A stretch of 64,000 nucleotides of DNA from Strigamia acuminata (GCA_949358305.1 OX442318.1:14180517-14244516), one strand, 5' to 3'; numbered from the stretch's first letter, positions 32,309-45,523 are shown. A program made the numbers and translations. The notes: a model not told the origin generated them from the sequence alone.

Positions 32309-32986
32309 CCGTAAATCCTCTCCTCTCCTTGCGCACCCAAGCACTATTAGCAAAATAAGGTCCCCGTGCTTTATTAGAAACCCGCGGTCTAACGGATACC
32401 AGCGGACTAATAGATAGACCAATTTCATCAGAAGTATACCCTTGTTCGACTCAAAAGGGTTGCCGTCTCCCATTGGCCGAGCCATATCACTGGTGTAGTA
32501 ATCCTAAAATTTAGACCCAAACACGAGAAATGCATTACAATGTACAGACATTGTAATCGATTGCCTAGGTAACAGCCAAAATTTCAAAATATTGTGCTTT
32601 CCAGACAAAGCAACCAATAAACAACAAAAATAAGTTTTACATTTATTTGTGCATAAAACTTTATTTCCTAAATGGAAATAACATTTTTTTTATCAAATAA
32701 AATTATATCAACTTATATGGTAATAGCAATCACAAAACAAAATAAAAATAAAAACTACTTCGGATCTCTTAGTGGAGTTAGGAGTAATGCAGCTCGGCCA
32801 ATGGGAGAAGGCAACCCTTTTGAGTCAAACGAGAGTATACCTATTTTCTCTAATTATAAGCTGCGACTGGGTGATATTTGATCATCTCTATTCAAATCCA
32901 GGACCAGAAATCGACAAAAATAAAATAACAAAAATTATAAGACCCGCGATCTAATGGTGACCCGCGCACAACGAGAGTATTTACGG
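32309..32986. mobile_element. TA-flanked element containing a nested long-TIR MITE
   Basis: The ends are CCGTAAATCCTCTC (left) and GAGAGTATTTACGG (right), inverted and flanked by TA (32307-32308, 32987-32988). Subterminal CGCGGTCTAACGG and CCCGCGATCTAATGG are also inverted partners. Inside sits the independent long-TIR element 32435-32839, making this a nest. Confidence 0.65.
32435..32839. mobile_element. Long-TIR MITE family L, copy 1
   Basis: Inverted arms of about 49 bp (32435-32483 and 32792-32839) share GACTCAAAAGGGTTGCC and CTCCCATTGGCCGAGC. The interior (ATGTACAGACATTGTAATCG, then ATTGCCTAGGTAACAG, later GACAAAGCAACCAATAAAC) matches the inverted copy at 51717-52154. The arm outer halves differ between the two copies (CTCAAAAGGGTTGCC versus CGTAAGAGGGGGACC). 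No ORF. Confidence 0.8.
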
Positions 32987-35279
32987 TAATCCATAAATGC
33001 ACCACGCATAAGTTTTTTATTTTTTTTTATTATTTACAAGTCAGGCATGAATCTTTCCTTATTACAAAAAATAGCTTTTCCCAAGGCCACTTGCCCACGT
33101 CCAGTTTTTTGTTTCTAAGTCGAGAACTTCTGGACTTTGTGTGCCCGAATCAAATGGCTCTGCCCTCCCGCCCCCTGATTAAAACTTTACACTTTTACTC
33201 TGCTCAAAAAATTAAAATAACTAATATTAAAAAAAAAATGCTTTCCACTTGAAACCCAAACAAAACACTCAGAAATGTAATAACTGCAGCCAGCTTTGCG
33301 CAAAACTAATTAATGAAAAAGTAATTTAATTACTTACAGACCACTGATGCTCGCACAAAACACATCCACAAATATTTCCTTCCACTTCTCCTGATATGCA
33401 TGTCCTATCCCATCCCCACTCACCCCTCCACCCGCACACCCCCATCACTACTTTTTCTTTTTAATTTTTCAACCTGCAATAAACCCACTTGCACGTACTC
33501 ATTTGCCTCTCTAATGTGCGAAGGTGGGGCAGGCAAATGTGCTCTTATTAGCTCAAGACCCACCATTAGAAATGAGTGAAAATTTTAGTGCTGGGCGTTG
33601 AAGAAGAAAAAAATTTATATATACACGATGATGGTTTGTAATCAACTCACCTGTGCGTGAGCAGCCCCACCTGCACGTTAAAATGTCAACAATTCAAGTC
33701 TGTAAATGGGCAAACAAGTCTCGCTTGCCCCTTTTATACTCGCATCAAATCACAACTTCGCTTTAAAAACAAAACCATTAATACTTCTGCATGATCACGA
33801 CAAGCAAATTACAAGGAAAACATCAACATTTTTGTAAACAACGTCTGCACCAACTTCGCTCGTAATCACGCTGAATTTGCCCAACCTCACAGCCAATTGT
33901 TAACACTATGTGTTGATTTAAAATGGGTCATTTCTACTTCACTGGTCAAAACTGACCTTTTATCATTGTAGGTATTCATTATAGGCTTCAAGCGGAGTCC
34001 CCAATACCTTCTTTCGACAATAAATTCACATACCGGTATGTTAATTCAACTAACCATGATGGCTGCTTAATAGTTTTTCGTTTCATCAAAAGTAAAACAC
34101 ATCACTTTTAGATAATTCAAAAATCATCAATATAGAAATTGAGGAATTATGATGAATGAGGAATTAGAGATTGAGATAGGGACGAAATAGCCTAGACTGA
34201 CCAATACAAACTCTTGGTGTAAGACCCTATGACATACCGCTGGGCATTAACAAACATACACAAAGATTTCTTAAATTCAAGTGAACATTGGTTTCATTCG
34301 GTTGCTAGTCGCAACCGACCAAAACAATGATATAGCATTTATTCATGATACATGTTGTGATAACAATTTGTTGTTGTGAAAACACAACACAGATTGACTG
34401 AAATCCTGGTCAAAAGGAGTAGTACTGTTTCTCCAAAAGTCGAAAATATTCCTGGTCGAAAGAAATCCAGCTCGAAAATAATCCCCCATCCAACTAAAAG
34501 CTAAATAAACTGTTGCATCAGACACATTCAAAAGATCTGCAATAATCGACTAAAAAATTGATTTGCAAATTAGGTATTTTATTGGCATAAGCATAACCTT
34601 CGATTTCTCATTTAATTCCATCAATTTTCCAAAACAGCGGCCCTGGGCTGTCGACTTTGCGAATCTCCATTATTACAAACACCGAACAACTTGTTGTAAG
34701 CATTTCAATTTTAGTAGATAATTTTAATTCCGCAAAACAATAGTGCATTCCTAATGACTTTTTCTGCCAATTAATTCACTCGGCTGCAAAAATAATCAAA
34801 AGATTTTCCACTTCTTGCGATATCCCTCCCATCTTGCTTCTCTTCTCTTCTCTCATACCTAAATGTCAAGTGTTAATTAAAAGAAATTGTATTCTTAACT
34901 GCCGTAGTTGTTGACAGGTTCTCAGCATCTCTCATAATTAGAGACGAGTGCACATTCGACTGGCGACACGTCCCTTTTAATAAAACTCGATGAATACTTC
35001 AAGTCCTCGTGTAACTAGGCTGTTTATGTGACTAAAGGGAAGTATAAAATTGCACTGTCAATTTGCCTGCTTTCCTTAAATTAATTACGCTTCGTCTCGA
35101 AGAACTTGCAATGGGGATGTCTCAAGCAGCAAATCCCATGTTGAATGTTCCACTTCAAAATGCGCTCAATGCCATTCTGGTTGTTAATTAATACACGAGT
35201 ACTCGAATCCATTAATATTGTTCCAACAAAAAGCTAAGGGAATATATTTCTCATAATTGATTTACACAAAATCGACTTT
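32987..35279. other. Non-coding stretch, no feature recognised
   Basis: AT-rich. C/A-rich at 33395-33450. No gene, RNA or repeat boundary is recognisable. Confidence 0.4.
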
Positions 35280-35560
35280 CTCCAGCAATGGCGCAACTTA
35301 AAGCGCATCATCGTACCAGAAGACGGAAAAGCGAGAAACGAGGGACCGTTCACGGCGATGATCGTACTTCAATGGGAATGCTTGATCAACGTCAAGTTGG
35401 TAGAACGTCACACGCAGTCGGGCTCTTCCGTTCGTTACATCTTCCAACGTTCTTACTGCGTAGCAAATTTGGCGGTTATGCACGGTTGGGTCTTAATGCT
35501 TTCTGGTATCTGACAAACAGGGCTGCCACGAGACAAAATGATGCTACAAGCAAATAATTT
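35280..35560 (-). other. GC-richer patch with exon-like open frame
   Basis: This patch is near 50% GC with many CpGs, unlike its flanks. The minus strand is open from 35492 to 35298 with varied, protein-like composition (for example CYAVRTLEDV and RARLRVTFYQLD), closed by stops on both sides. The plus strand is also open (35288-35557). No family is recognised. It could be a host exon, an old repeat or chance. Confidence 0.25.
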
Positions 35561-35830
35561 TTTGGCCTTCTTAGAACCCGAGGGAAGAAAATTGCTTCAG
35601 AGTACAATGGCGCTCCAAAATTCCCCAATGCATAAAAACCCATGACGACTGCTTGCATAAAAGCTCATTCTGTCCCAAGACAAAAATCTCTGCACAGTCG
35701 TGCAGGATTTCTGCCTGACGTAATAATTCTGCAGAAAAATAATGAAGTTTCTGCACAACAGCTTTGTATACAAACTTATTCTGCATAAACAACTTTGTGT
35801 ATAAGCATATTCTGTACAAAAGCATCCATA

Positions 35831-35971
35831 TTTGACAAATAATAGTATTGGAAACATATTGTAGAATCCATTTAACAAAGCGTATTACCAATAGCAAACA
35901 AAAATATATTACAAAATGCATTCTCATGAAACATGTTGCAATATAATTTCAACGTATTTTTTGACCATATG
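35831..35971. mobile_element. MITE family F, copy c (right half)
   Basis: Contains TTGACAAATAATAGTATTGG, AAAATGCATTCTCATGAA and the right terminus CAACGTATTTTTTGACCATA then TG. The left half is missing. Confidence 0.7.
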
Positions 35972-35979
35972 TGATACTT

Positions 35980-36142
35980 AGTCACCGACAAAGCCTTTAT
36001 TTAGTTAACAACATTTATTTGCAATGTTGAAAAGAATTTGAAGCTAAACATCTTCGTTACCGTGATTGATTCGAAAATTTCACTACATCAATATCAATAT
36101 GGACTAACTTTGGTCCGAAAAAGCCGGCTTGTTGTCGGTGAC
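35980..36142. repeat. Short inverted-repeat segment
   Basis: AGTCACCGACAAAGCC (from 35980) and GGCTTGTTGTCGGTGACT (to 36142) are inverted partners with a two-base difference in spacing. Within it, 35998-36022 carries the reverse complement of AATAAATGTTGTTAACT, shared with 17.7 and 63.5 kb. It directly follows MITE F copy c. Confidence 0.55.
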
Positions 36143-38018
36143 TCGACTCGCGTTTACCGTGATAAACGAGAAAGTCTTTCTATTTTCCAGAGCTCAATTG
36201 GTCTGAAACGAGAGGATTCATGTTGACAAGTGAACTTTATTCTCTTTTTACGGCTCAAAGAAACCTCATAGAATGAACATGCAACATGCACATGATCAAC
36301 ACGCGCAGAGCATAGTAAGCGACACGCTCTGAATGCCACTTATCATTGTTGTTCCGTGGTTACGCCTGCTAAGCACCCATAACCATGGACAATACCTACT
36401 AACTTACAAGCACTAAATTTACATTTACGCAGCATGAATAATGAAGCATATCAAAAACTGTGTCCTCGCATCTTTTAATTCACAAAATGCATCAAAATTT
36501 CTATTGTGTACACACAAAAAACACTCAAGATCAACACAAGTGAATCTGTGCTACACATGTGCGATGGGTGGTCCCTTCGAATAATAAATACAGTATGAAA
36601 TCCCAGCAGCACTTAACAAGTTAGAAGGGAGAAAAATGTAAACTGACAAAAACACTGTAAATCATGACCTCAACCTCACTCTTGTTTTCAAATGACAAAA
36701 TTCCAACCAATATTTTTTTTGTCCTCCATTTTTTTCTTCTTTCTTTTTTTAAATCTCTTCTGGCAAATGGGAAAAATAAATTGCTGAAAGTAGGTCTAAA
36801 AAAGGAACCCATCAGTCTCAATCTCACCCTTAAATCACACTTACTTTCCAAAACGGACCAAAACTAATAAATTTAAACCAAAACAGTCACACGCTGCGTA
36901 ATTCACAAATTACAGCGCAAATTATATAGACGATTTCGTAATTTTCCAGTATGTTGGAATAATGGCACACGAAACAATCAGAGTTGGGTAATTTAAACAT
37001 TTGTATTCAAAAATACAAAGGTTTACATATACGGATTCAAATTTATCCCTAATCGCATGATCTCGTATATCAGAAATAATGGCACTGACGATGCGTTAAG
37101 TTTTAACAATGTCATTTACCAATGCAATGTTTAGTTAACATTGGCAGGGTGAAGAAGAGGGACTTTGAGTCTTCGAATACCTAAAGCCTGACGATGTCCA
37201 CTTAAAGAACTGTCCGCGAACCTGCACCATGCGCAATAATATGCGCCATTACATAATAAATTTAACCCTAAAGGACTTGGCTCAATTGATAAACAATGTT
37301 AGTGCAGCATTGTATTGTAACAATTGGCAATTATGCAATAACATCTTGTATGTAATAGCAATTGAAGTTGAAAGACCCAAAAGTGGAAAATCGTGAAAAT
37401 TGCACAATCACGGAACAGAGTCCATTAGTGAAACCCCTTACGATAACTTATACAAACACATTTAAGCCGATGTCAAAGAAAATGTAGTTTGGCTTGTAGC
37501 AGGCCCTAACCTCTACCTAGATGATGCTATCCATTCGAGTCTTTCCATGGATAACTCGGGCACATAAAAAGGATCAAGGGCAATGGTAGCACAGGCCCTC
37601 TAGAGTTTCAAGAGGTCACCCATAAGGCGCGGAGAGGAGAGAAAAGAAAGAGAAAAAAGAGTGCAGCTGACTTTGTTGTGTACATATCTCATCCCCATCT
37701 TGCAATGTGTTGCAAATCCCTTCTTTTTTCAAGTGAAAATAAAAAAGCTGATAGAAATTTTTTTCCCCATCCATATGTAACATTCCAAGAAATTGACTTG
37801 CCAACAATAACCTGAAAAGAAGAAAGAAAGAAAAACCCAGGAGATATTACCAGTGGTTATTTCTCCTCATGTCGTGTAATAACCGTGATAAGCTATAAAA
37901 TAAACGACTAAAGCAGCCAGTTACAAAGCTCGGCTTTTGACATTCCGAATATTCACTATCTGTTTTGCACTTCCCTCCGTCAAAGGCAAACCAAAAATGC
38001 ATTAAATACTGTATCAAA
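36143..38018. other. Non-coding stretch, no gene recognised
   Basis: A weak LTR-like end at 36229-36250 is noted elsewhere. Otherwise AT-rich DNA with no recognisable feature. Confidence 0.4.
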
Positions 38019-38020
38019 TA

Positions 38021-38169
38021 CAATCAATTCGTTATAACGAATCGCAAAGGACCAGAAAAATCGGTTTGTTATAACAAAAGTTTGTTACATAGGTTTCAAA
38101 TTTTTTTAACATCAAGCCATTTTTAAGTATTCGTATAACAAAAAAATTCGTTATAACGAGGTTCGACTG
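38021..38169. mobile_element. Pogo-like MITE, 149 bp
   Basis: The right end TTCGTTATAACGAGGTTCGA then CTG is the classical pogo/Tigger-type terminus in reverse, and the left end CAATCAATTCGTTATAACGA is its degraded partner. TA flanks both sides (38019-38020, 38170-38171). Internal copies of GTTATAACAAA add further subterminal repeats. Non-autonomous. Single-end relatives are at 5508-5547 and 41789-41835. Confidence 0.85.
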
Positions 38170-38171
38170 TA

Positions 38172-39093
38172 TATTTGATGGTTGATCCAAACAGCTTGAC
38201 TTATTCATTTATTTTTTTGCTGGAACATTAAAACCATTCTCCATGATTCTTTTTAACAAGTAAGTAAGTATATTATATTGTTACAACGTACAAACAACGT
38301 ACACCACATAATAACATTATATTATGTGTTTAATTTATATAATAAATATTTACCGAATATTAAAATCACCGAATACCAAATACTAAAATATTAACCAAAT
38401 ATAGAAATCGTCAAATAGCGTCATATCAAATTTCTATTGAATTTTAAAATCAGCTACGCTCTACAAACATCGAATACGAATGTAATCTCACTTTGAAAAT
38501 CATATTTCCACTAAGGCTGTTTTCAATTTCTTAAATTTCAATATTATTTGATCGATTGTAAAACTATGCCAGCCTTCCCAACATTCCACAGTGTTTTGTA
38601 TAATTTGCACTTTAAACCCGTTAAAATTATTTAAATTCTTATTTTTTTTCTTTTTCTTTTTTGAACCGTGTCGTCCAAAATTTGATTAAAAACTGAGAAG
38701 TGCTCATAAAATATGAAAATAACGGATGAGTATCTTGACAGCTCTCCTGTTTACATCAAACGAAGAACCGATCAGTGTCAATTTATTACTCGCTTCGCAA
38801 TAATGGCTGACACTTCTTTCTGCTTCAAAACATTGCCAGCTGTTCTCCTTGATTTCAAACTGATCGAGACCCACTTTAAAAAAGGGGTTCATTTTTGCTT
38901 AATCATTTACCGTAAACGGTCTAAATGACAGGGTAAAGGCTAAATTAAAACAAACAGTGCAAACTCTTAATAAAATGTTTTTCCCATTTTTTAAACTTTT
39001 GTCGGCATGGCTAAGCAGAATATTCCACTAAATAATGGTAAATAGTTTTCTCTACGCTATTTCTTTAAGATTTATTCTTAACGCACAAGCCTC
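38172..39093. other. Non-coding stretch, no feature recognised
   Basis: Open frames on both strands at 38704-38928 overlap and lack motifs. Nothing else recognised. Confidence 0.4.
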
Positions 39094-39247
39094 CCATATG
39101 ATTCCAAAATATGTTCTACGATATATCATCGCATTCCAAAATGTGTAGCATTTCATAGAATTAAGTATTCCAATTATTTGCACATTAAAGAACGCATTTC
39201 ATAATACAATTGAAAAAACGCATTCCGAAAATGCATTCATACAATGC
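39094..39247. mobile_element. MITE family F, copy d (left half)
   Basis: It starts CCATATGATTCCAAAATATG and carries GCATTCCAAAATGTGTAGCA and CATTTCATAATACAATTG blocks of the family. The right half is missing. Confidence 0.7.
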
Positions 39248-39482
39248 AAGACAAAACTTGGCCCAGTTGGATAATGATTAAAAAATAAACAATTTTCAAA
39301 ATATAACCGAACTAACAATAGATTTGCATTTTAATCATGCTGAAATAATGTTACAATAAGTACAAGAGTGGTGTCTTTCTCACAAATAAAAAAAATAAAA
39401 AATTCAAATTTCAACCTTAGAAATCTGTGACAAAACTTTGGCCTGTTCTTCAAATTTTTAACAAAAATTAAAATAAGTTTAA

Positions 39483-39966
39483 CTTTAATACTTGATTCTT
39501 TTCCCACATTGTTTAATAACTTCAATGCATCTTTTATGAATTGAATCAATTTGTTTTTTACAAATTTTAGCAGTGATGGACTCCCATGCTTTTTCAATGG
39601 ATACTGCATTGTCCTGCTGAAAAATCCACTTTGCTCCAGTCATTCCTCTCCCTTTCTTCCACAAATTCTTCTCCAGGACCGCTTGATACATATTTGCATT
39701 TTGTCTTCCATTCAAAAAAACAATTTCACATTTTTTCTTGTATCCAAATGCGCCTCAAACCATAACAGACTGGAAACTTTTTCTCTAACCTGATTGGTTT
39801 AGAAGTTAGAAAGTGAATGACCTTGAAAATGGCCTTCAAGGTCAAATTTGATGACATCATTGGATCGCTCTCACCCAACTTCCTATATGATCGCTTCATC
39901 AAAGTTGGCCTAGATGCAATTGCTTGGGAAATATTTGGGGGGTCCAGACTTTTGGGACACCCTGTA
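39483..39966 (-). pseudogene. Mariner/Tc3-like transposon remnant with transposase fragment
   Basis: On the minus strand the remnant begins at an ACAGGGTGTCCCAAAAGTCT terminus (about 39966) characteristic of mariner-type elements. Downstream comes MNGRQNANMYQAVLEKN and then WIFQQDNA (39715-39600), the segment with the second catalytic Asp. The sequence then jumps to a C-terminal-like KICKKQIDSIHKRCIEVI and a stop at 39485. The N-terminal domain and the region with the third catalytic residue are deleted, and the opposite terminal repeat is not found. It cannot encode active transposase. Confidence 0.75.
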
Positions 39967-40970
39967 TAGTCCATATTATTGATAAATACTGCTACGTGGC
40001 TCGGGGATAAACGAACCAAGTTAGCAAAATAATCAAAATGACTGTCTTAAAATGTAAACTGGTATTCTTTAATTAACAATCAGATCAGATTTGTATTGTA
40101 TCTTAATACAATAGAACAAGCGATTACCTTACCGTGGCAAGGGCCATCAGGTGAGCTTTTATTGTACTAAATGTCTAAAAATGCGTGGTTAAGACAGCCG
40201 GTTTACGGTGTGGCTTATCCACGGAACAATACATTGAAATTATATTGCAATATATTGCAACGTGTGGGCTATTTCAATTCTTTTATTGGTGAAATGTTAC
40301 ATCTCCGATTGACTTCCAACATTGAGGTAATTGCTGATATCCAATGGGATTAAACTGTGACACACACCCACTAACAATGAAAAGCTCTTAGTTTTGTGAT
40401 TAGACCTGCGATTTGAGATGCTCAAAGAATTTACAAGGGTTTTAAAGTCTTGCCGCTTAATGAGCCCATTTATCGAACATACCTAGGCAAGCCAAAGTGA
40501 AGTATGACCAACAACTGACCTCAACGTGAGGTCCATTCAATCCTAGAAGGATAAGTAACTTATCCTCTTCAAACGCCATTTCGACAGAAAAAGTGTCAAA
40601 AATTTCATCAAGACTTTGAGAGTTGAGTGTGATATCATATCCTGGCAGCCTTGGTCAGAGTTACTTCGATATTGATTAAGAACGACAGCGACACCGTTTT
40701 TAGGTGTTCGGCCTTTATTCAGTGTGTTCTAGGGACCCGTCTCTACTTCCCATACGGAAGCAACTTGTGCATTGCGCAGCAAGCAAGATGCGTGGCCATT
40801 TGGGAAATTATCCAAAGTTACCAATGCTCATTTGAATGTCAAATTAGTGCATTCATTTAGGAAAGAAAAGGAGAAGTCACTATACTCTCTGAACAATTCA
40901 GCACACCTATTTATTTTAAATTTATTTTAAATTTATTTTAAATTCTTTTTAAAAATATTAATTTAATATC
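39967..40970. other. Non-coding stretch with repeat fragments
   Basis: 40225-40262 is a terminal fragment of MITE family F (ACATTGAAATTATATTGCAA). 40911-40945 is a tandem repeat of TTTATTTTAAA, about three copies. No gene. Confidence 0.6.
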
Positions 40971-41926
40971 CCATATGGTTCAAAAAGACGTTGGAATTAC
41001 AATATATTGCATTGTATTTTGAAACGCCATTGGGTTTCGCAAAAATGCATTTTATAATACATCTTTGCGTGCCGTTCATTTGAAAATGATAATACGTTTT
41101 GTAAAATACATTACAAAATGCATTATTTAATGTACAAATAATATACTTAGTACTCGTAAGATCATCTGCTAACAGAAGTGTTTGCCCACAGACTTTTCTG
41201 TGTGTATAGACTTGACAGAAAAGCCTATCAGAATCATCTGGTAGCAGAACATGTGCCAGTCTGCCACACCAGACTTTTTGGGGTACTCACAGTTCAATGC
41301 AACAGAAAAGAAATGGTAAATGGCCATGAAAAAGAAACAAGATGGATGCCAATAAAAAATGTAAGGCTACTTTTAGAGTTAAGATGAATAGGATTGCTAG
41401 TTTGTTTTTAATTTTTAATTTTATTTATAAACTAATAATCTATTTTTATGAATAGATTATACAGTTGTTTGCATTTGTTGGCAGAACTGATTGCTGCCAT
41501 ATTTGAGACCAGTTAAAATAAATTACAACCGGTCACAAATTGTCTAGACCGATTGCTACTTTCTGTGCCACAGAAGTTTCTGATCCTGGAAACGAAGATC
41601 AGCTTTCCGTTGCATCGACATGCCAGAAAGTTAATTTTTTGTCACAAAACACATCTCACAGACATTCCAAAAATGGAATGAAATTTGTGAGTACCAGTTT
41701 TTTCTGTAGGCAAAATTTCTGTGGGCAGACTGGTTTCCTAAGTAGGAAACTGCTTATGAGTAATAAAGCTTTAGTAGAAAGCAATATACAGTCAAACCTC
41801 TATATAAGGAACTGCAATACAGAGTATAACGAATTTTTAAAAATGGCGTGGTTGATTGATTATAGAAAACAATGTTAAAAAATTGTTTTAACTGGATTGT
41901 TAAATACATTTTTGAACCATGTTGGC
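40971..41926. mobile_element. MITE family F, copy e, apparently interrupted
   Basis: The left part (40971-41155) runs from CCATATGGTTCAAAAAGACG to ATGTACAAATAATATACTTA, matching copy b base for base in order. The expected right terminus appears only 730 bp later (TAAATACATTTTTGAACCAT then GTTGG, 41900-41926). The intervening 41156-41890 would then be inserted DNA; it includes a pogo-like terminus at 41789-41835 and inverted CCCACAGAC / CTGTGGGCA motifs at 41187 and 41725. Confidence 0.5.
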
Positions 41927-44900
41927 TACCAGCAGGAATTTTTATCCTGTTTTCGAAATCTATATATTTTTTTAAAATCGTGAAAACAAATTCAAACTTA
42001 TAAAACTCGCATACAATACAGACAGAGGTAAAAGCAATACATTGCACACTAAATTAGGAGCATATGGTATTAATTTTGCCTCCCTTGTGCTAGCTCAAAC
42101 GTGTTTAGACTGCCATAAAAAAGAGGGGGACATCTTGTGCAGCTGCTCACTGGATAGAGAAGAAGGACATCTGTTGCAAAGGGTAAATGTCTCCTTGCAC
42201 AAGCCTCTTGGATACTGCACTTCCAAATTGGATGCACTACATCTCAACTGCAAGCATTCACAAATGCTCTAACTATGGGTCTCAGCAACTCCAAATTCCA
42301 CTTAAGAGAAAGCTGCAACTGATTTTCCCTTACAAATCACTGACTTTGCCATGCAAACATATCCTTTTCCAATACCGCTTCTTGTTTATCTAAATACCAC
42401 ACACCAAACTGTTTGCGACATATTGCAAAGATAAAAGTTTTCTGTTTACAAATCTCTTTATTGTGTCTCCTCCAAGTCCAATATCTTCGATCACATCTCC
42501 TTCGTGGCCTCTTTGGAGACCGAGGTTTTCCTATTTTGTTTACTAGAAATGCATCCCAGCACATCAAACAAGCTACCAATTGCACAAGATTCCCTTCCCC
42601 CATGATGGCAAGTCTTGAGCTGGAATTGACTTCAAAGACCAATAGGTGCACTTACTGTCAAAGCAAAGAACACAAGATAATTGTTGCCAAATATCAAATT
42701 GTGCCACACTCATTAATACTGAAGCGTTTTAATTTAAAAACAACAATCTATTTATGTTCGAGTCTCAAAAAAATTGAAATTGACATCAAAGTTAATCCTG
42801 GCTAATCCTGACAGCAGTCAAAGCTTGCTTCATTTTTCTTAGATTAATTTATAATGGAAATATAAAGCCTAAAGATCAGATGAAGACAAGATTAATTTTT
42901 CTTTAAACTGTTGTTAATTAAGCACAAAATAATACAGCACAGAAAATATGCACAATCTGTTAAAAATATATATCACAAGTTCCAATATTATTACTGTATG
43001 GAAAAACTTTGTCTCCATTATTTTTAAACCCAGACTGCCACTGCCTGCATTACGGTTTGTATGTTCGCTTTTTTCACGAATAAATAAAATAAACAATTTA
43101 CACTCTACATTTTTGTGATTCAACTTTTGTTTACATCTCAAATGGTTTAAAGTTACAGCTCGTGTTACAAAACGATTGAACATCATTCCAAGGTCAAGGG
43201 TTAATTTTCGTGGCGCCATTGAAATCACCACCTGACACAAACTATTGAACTGTTTCAACACATTTATGAATTAATGATTTATTCTTCAGTAAATACATAT
43301 TGCAAAGGTGGACGAAAAAGAATCAACATTGTGGAGAGAGAGAAAAGCAACTAACCAAAAAGATGGTTCCTATATGTTAAAGCTAAAATACGTAGGTCAA
43401 ACTGAAATTCACCATAATTCCAAGAGGTTAAGATCAAAATGCATCTCTGATTGCATGTGGTCTACCATGTATTTAAGATTGGTGAACTTCTTGAACGTCG
43501 TTTGTGCTTGCAGCAGACTTGATAAAAATGATATTTCATTAGTATTTCTATTCGACTCGTTTTATCGCCCAGAGAGTTAGAGAGAGCCCATTTCGCTTGC
43601 ATCGCATTACACCCGAATGGAGCTAATTGCACGGGATTGTGGTCACATTCATAAGTCTGCAGAGACCAGAAATGCTCAGCGCCAGTGATGAAAGTGACTT
43701 GGTACAGTCCGGTGCACAGCGCTATGTGCTGACATTGTGATTATGCATGCACAGTGCACAGTGCACACCATATCACACAACGACAAGATTAAACAAACGT
43801 AACTTAGCACCGCAGGAAATCTCCCTCAAACAATTCCCCATTTTTGCTTAGCTTCGGATTAAATATTTATTTTACTTCATTATTTAACAACAAAAAACAA
43901 ACAAAAAAAAAAAAGAAGAGACTCGCTTCCCCTCCATTAAAATGAAGACAGCACACGATCAATTTCCAAACAACAGCACATTTGAGTGGTAGTTGCCAAG
44001 TGTGTAATTCGACTTGACTGAAACCAGATTTTGATCTTATCACGCTTCCTGAGCTTCTGCTCCGCCATAAAACTATAAACCTCCATCTACCAAGTCCCCA
44101 ACTGTCCTATAAACAAAAAAATAAAGAAGGAAGGAAAAAAAAGGCTAAAAGTTGCATTTATTGATCTTGATCCACATCCCATCCAGCATTTACATCATAT
44201 AAACAAGTAGGAAGGTTGAGGCTATTTCAGACTAAACACTTGATTGCACATGCTCCCTTGTGTGTATTTGGAATTTTCCATCTCGATGCAGTACTCCACT
44301 TGGGTGACTGTACAAACTTCACTTGACCTTTCTCAACTTTTTTTCTTTCTCCCTCCATGCCTTGCAACTTCTCCTTCCACGCACTTAAAAATGGGGAATT
44401 GCGTGCAAAAGAATGCAAATTGAATGGGGAACATAAAATATAATAATTTTCAAAAAAAAATTGATATTCATTCGATGAATAAAAATGTTAAAATGGACGA
44501 ATTTGCAGATTGTATTTGAATTTTATACATTTTTGAGCATTTGCCACAAATGTTCCGCTTGCTTGGTCAAACGATTGAATTTTCTCAGTTGTGCGCTGCC
44601 ATTGTGATGGTTTTATTTTTATTTTTTGTTTTGTAATAAAAAGGCAATTTTTGTTGGTCTAGAGAATTCATTTAGCTAGTTGTATATCGTTTCTGTCTAA
44701 TGTCAAGTAGATAACATCTAAATGTCGAGACAGTCATATTTCTTTTTTCTTTGTGATTGGCTCGGACGAGTTATTGCTCACAAAGATGAGATAAAAGAAA
44801 TGGCTGACATCTGGATTCTGGAGCAAAAACACAAAAAAACTTAATGAATATTTAAAAGAAAAAAATCTCTTTTTTTATTATTCCATTTTTTTTTTATTCT

Positions 44901-45127
44901 TTTGTGTAAATACGATTTGGCGATGCATGCGCAGCGCACATCATTTAGATTGAGTGACACCGCCATTTTTCACCCACCCAAATGCAATCAAACCAATTCA
45001 CTGATCGACTGCATCTGACAACAGTCAATTTCCACTTTCGGTGATTTTTAAGAGTACTTAAGCGATGAATATTGGTGATTTCAATAAATGTAAAAACGGC
45101 GCTTAAGGAAAATTTGCTTAAATGCTT
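41927..45127. other. Non-coding stretch, no gene recognised
   Basis: Open frames at 42337-42805 (both strands) and 42914-43261 show no known domain. A poly-A-rich segment at 43885-43915 and an AG/CT-rich patch near 44105-44145 are the only visible features. Confidence 0.4.
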
Positions 45128-45129
45128 TA

Positions 45130-45523
45130 CCGTATTACCCCGCTTTAAGCCACATGCCGTTGGACATGGGTTTACAAGGTTTGTGAAATTTCAGTCAAAC
45201 AGTTTATACGGGCATGCCAGTATAAAGTAAAACATGCCTGAAAAAGTGCAAAAAGCTGTTTTTTACTGAAAAGAGTCCCGATGAATAATTATGTTGGAAT
45301 TTGGGCCTGAAATTTGAGTGTTCTTAATTTTCTGAAGATTATTACTAAAATCTGGGTTAATTTATAGGAAGTTAGGCCAATTTCCTACATTTTGGACGTC
45401 TAAAAATGCTTTTAATGCTTGTTTAGACTCAATTCTTATTGAAACAAATTTGCACTCGCTTACACCGGCATGCCAGTAAAACCCGCACTATACCGGCATG
45501 TGGCTTAAAGCGGGGTAATACGG
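45130..45523. mobile_element. TA-flanked MITE family X, copy 1
   Basis: The left end is CCGTATTACCCCGCTTTAAG then CCACATGCCG; the right end is its reverse complement (CGGCATGTGGCTTAAAGCGG then GGTAATACGG). TA at 45128-45129 and 45524-45525. The TIR is about 30 bp and perfect apart from the inner edge, and the interior repeats GGCATGCCAGTA motifs. No ORF. Confidence 0.9.

Noticed and set aside
36229-36395. LTR-like segment with AATAAA and TG...CA ends on the minus strand
   Set aside because: Only about 165 bp, no duplication, no second copy; too weak to annotate.
42337-42651. 104-codon arginine-rich minus-strand frame, considered as a Harbinger-type nuclease start
   Set aside because: No catalytic motif and no inverted repeats around it; similarity was only in basic residues.
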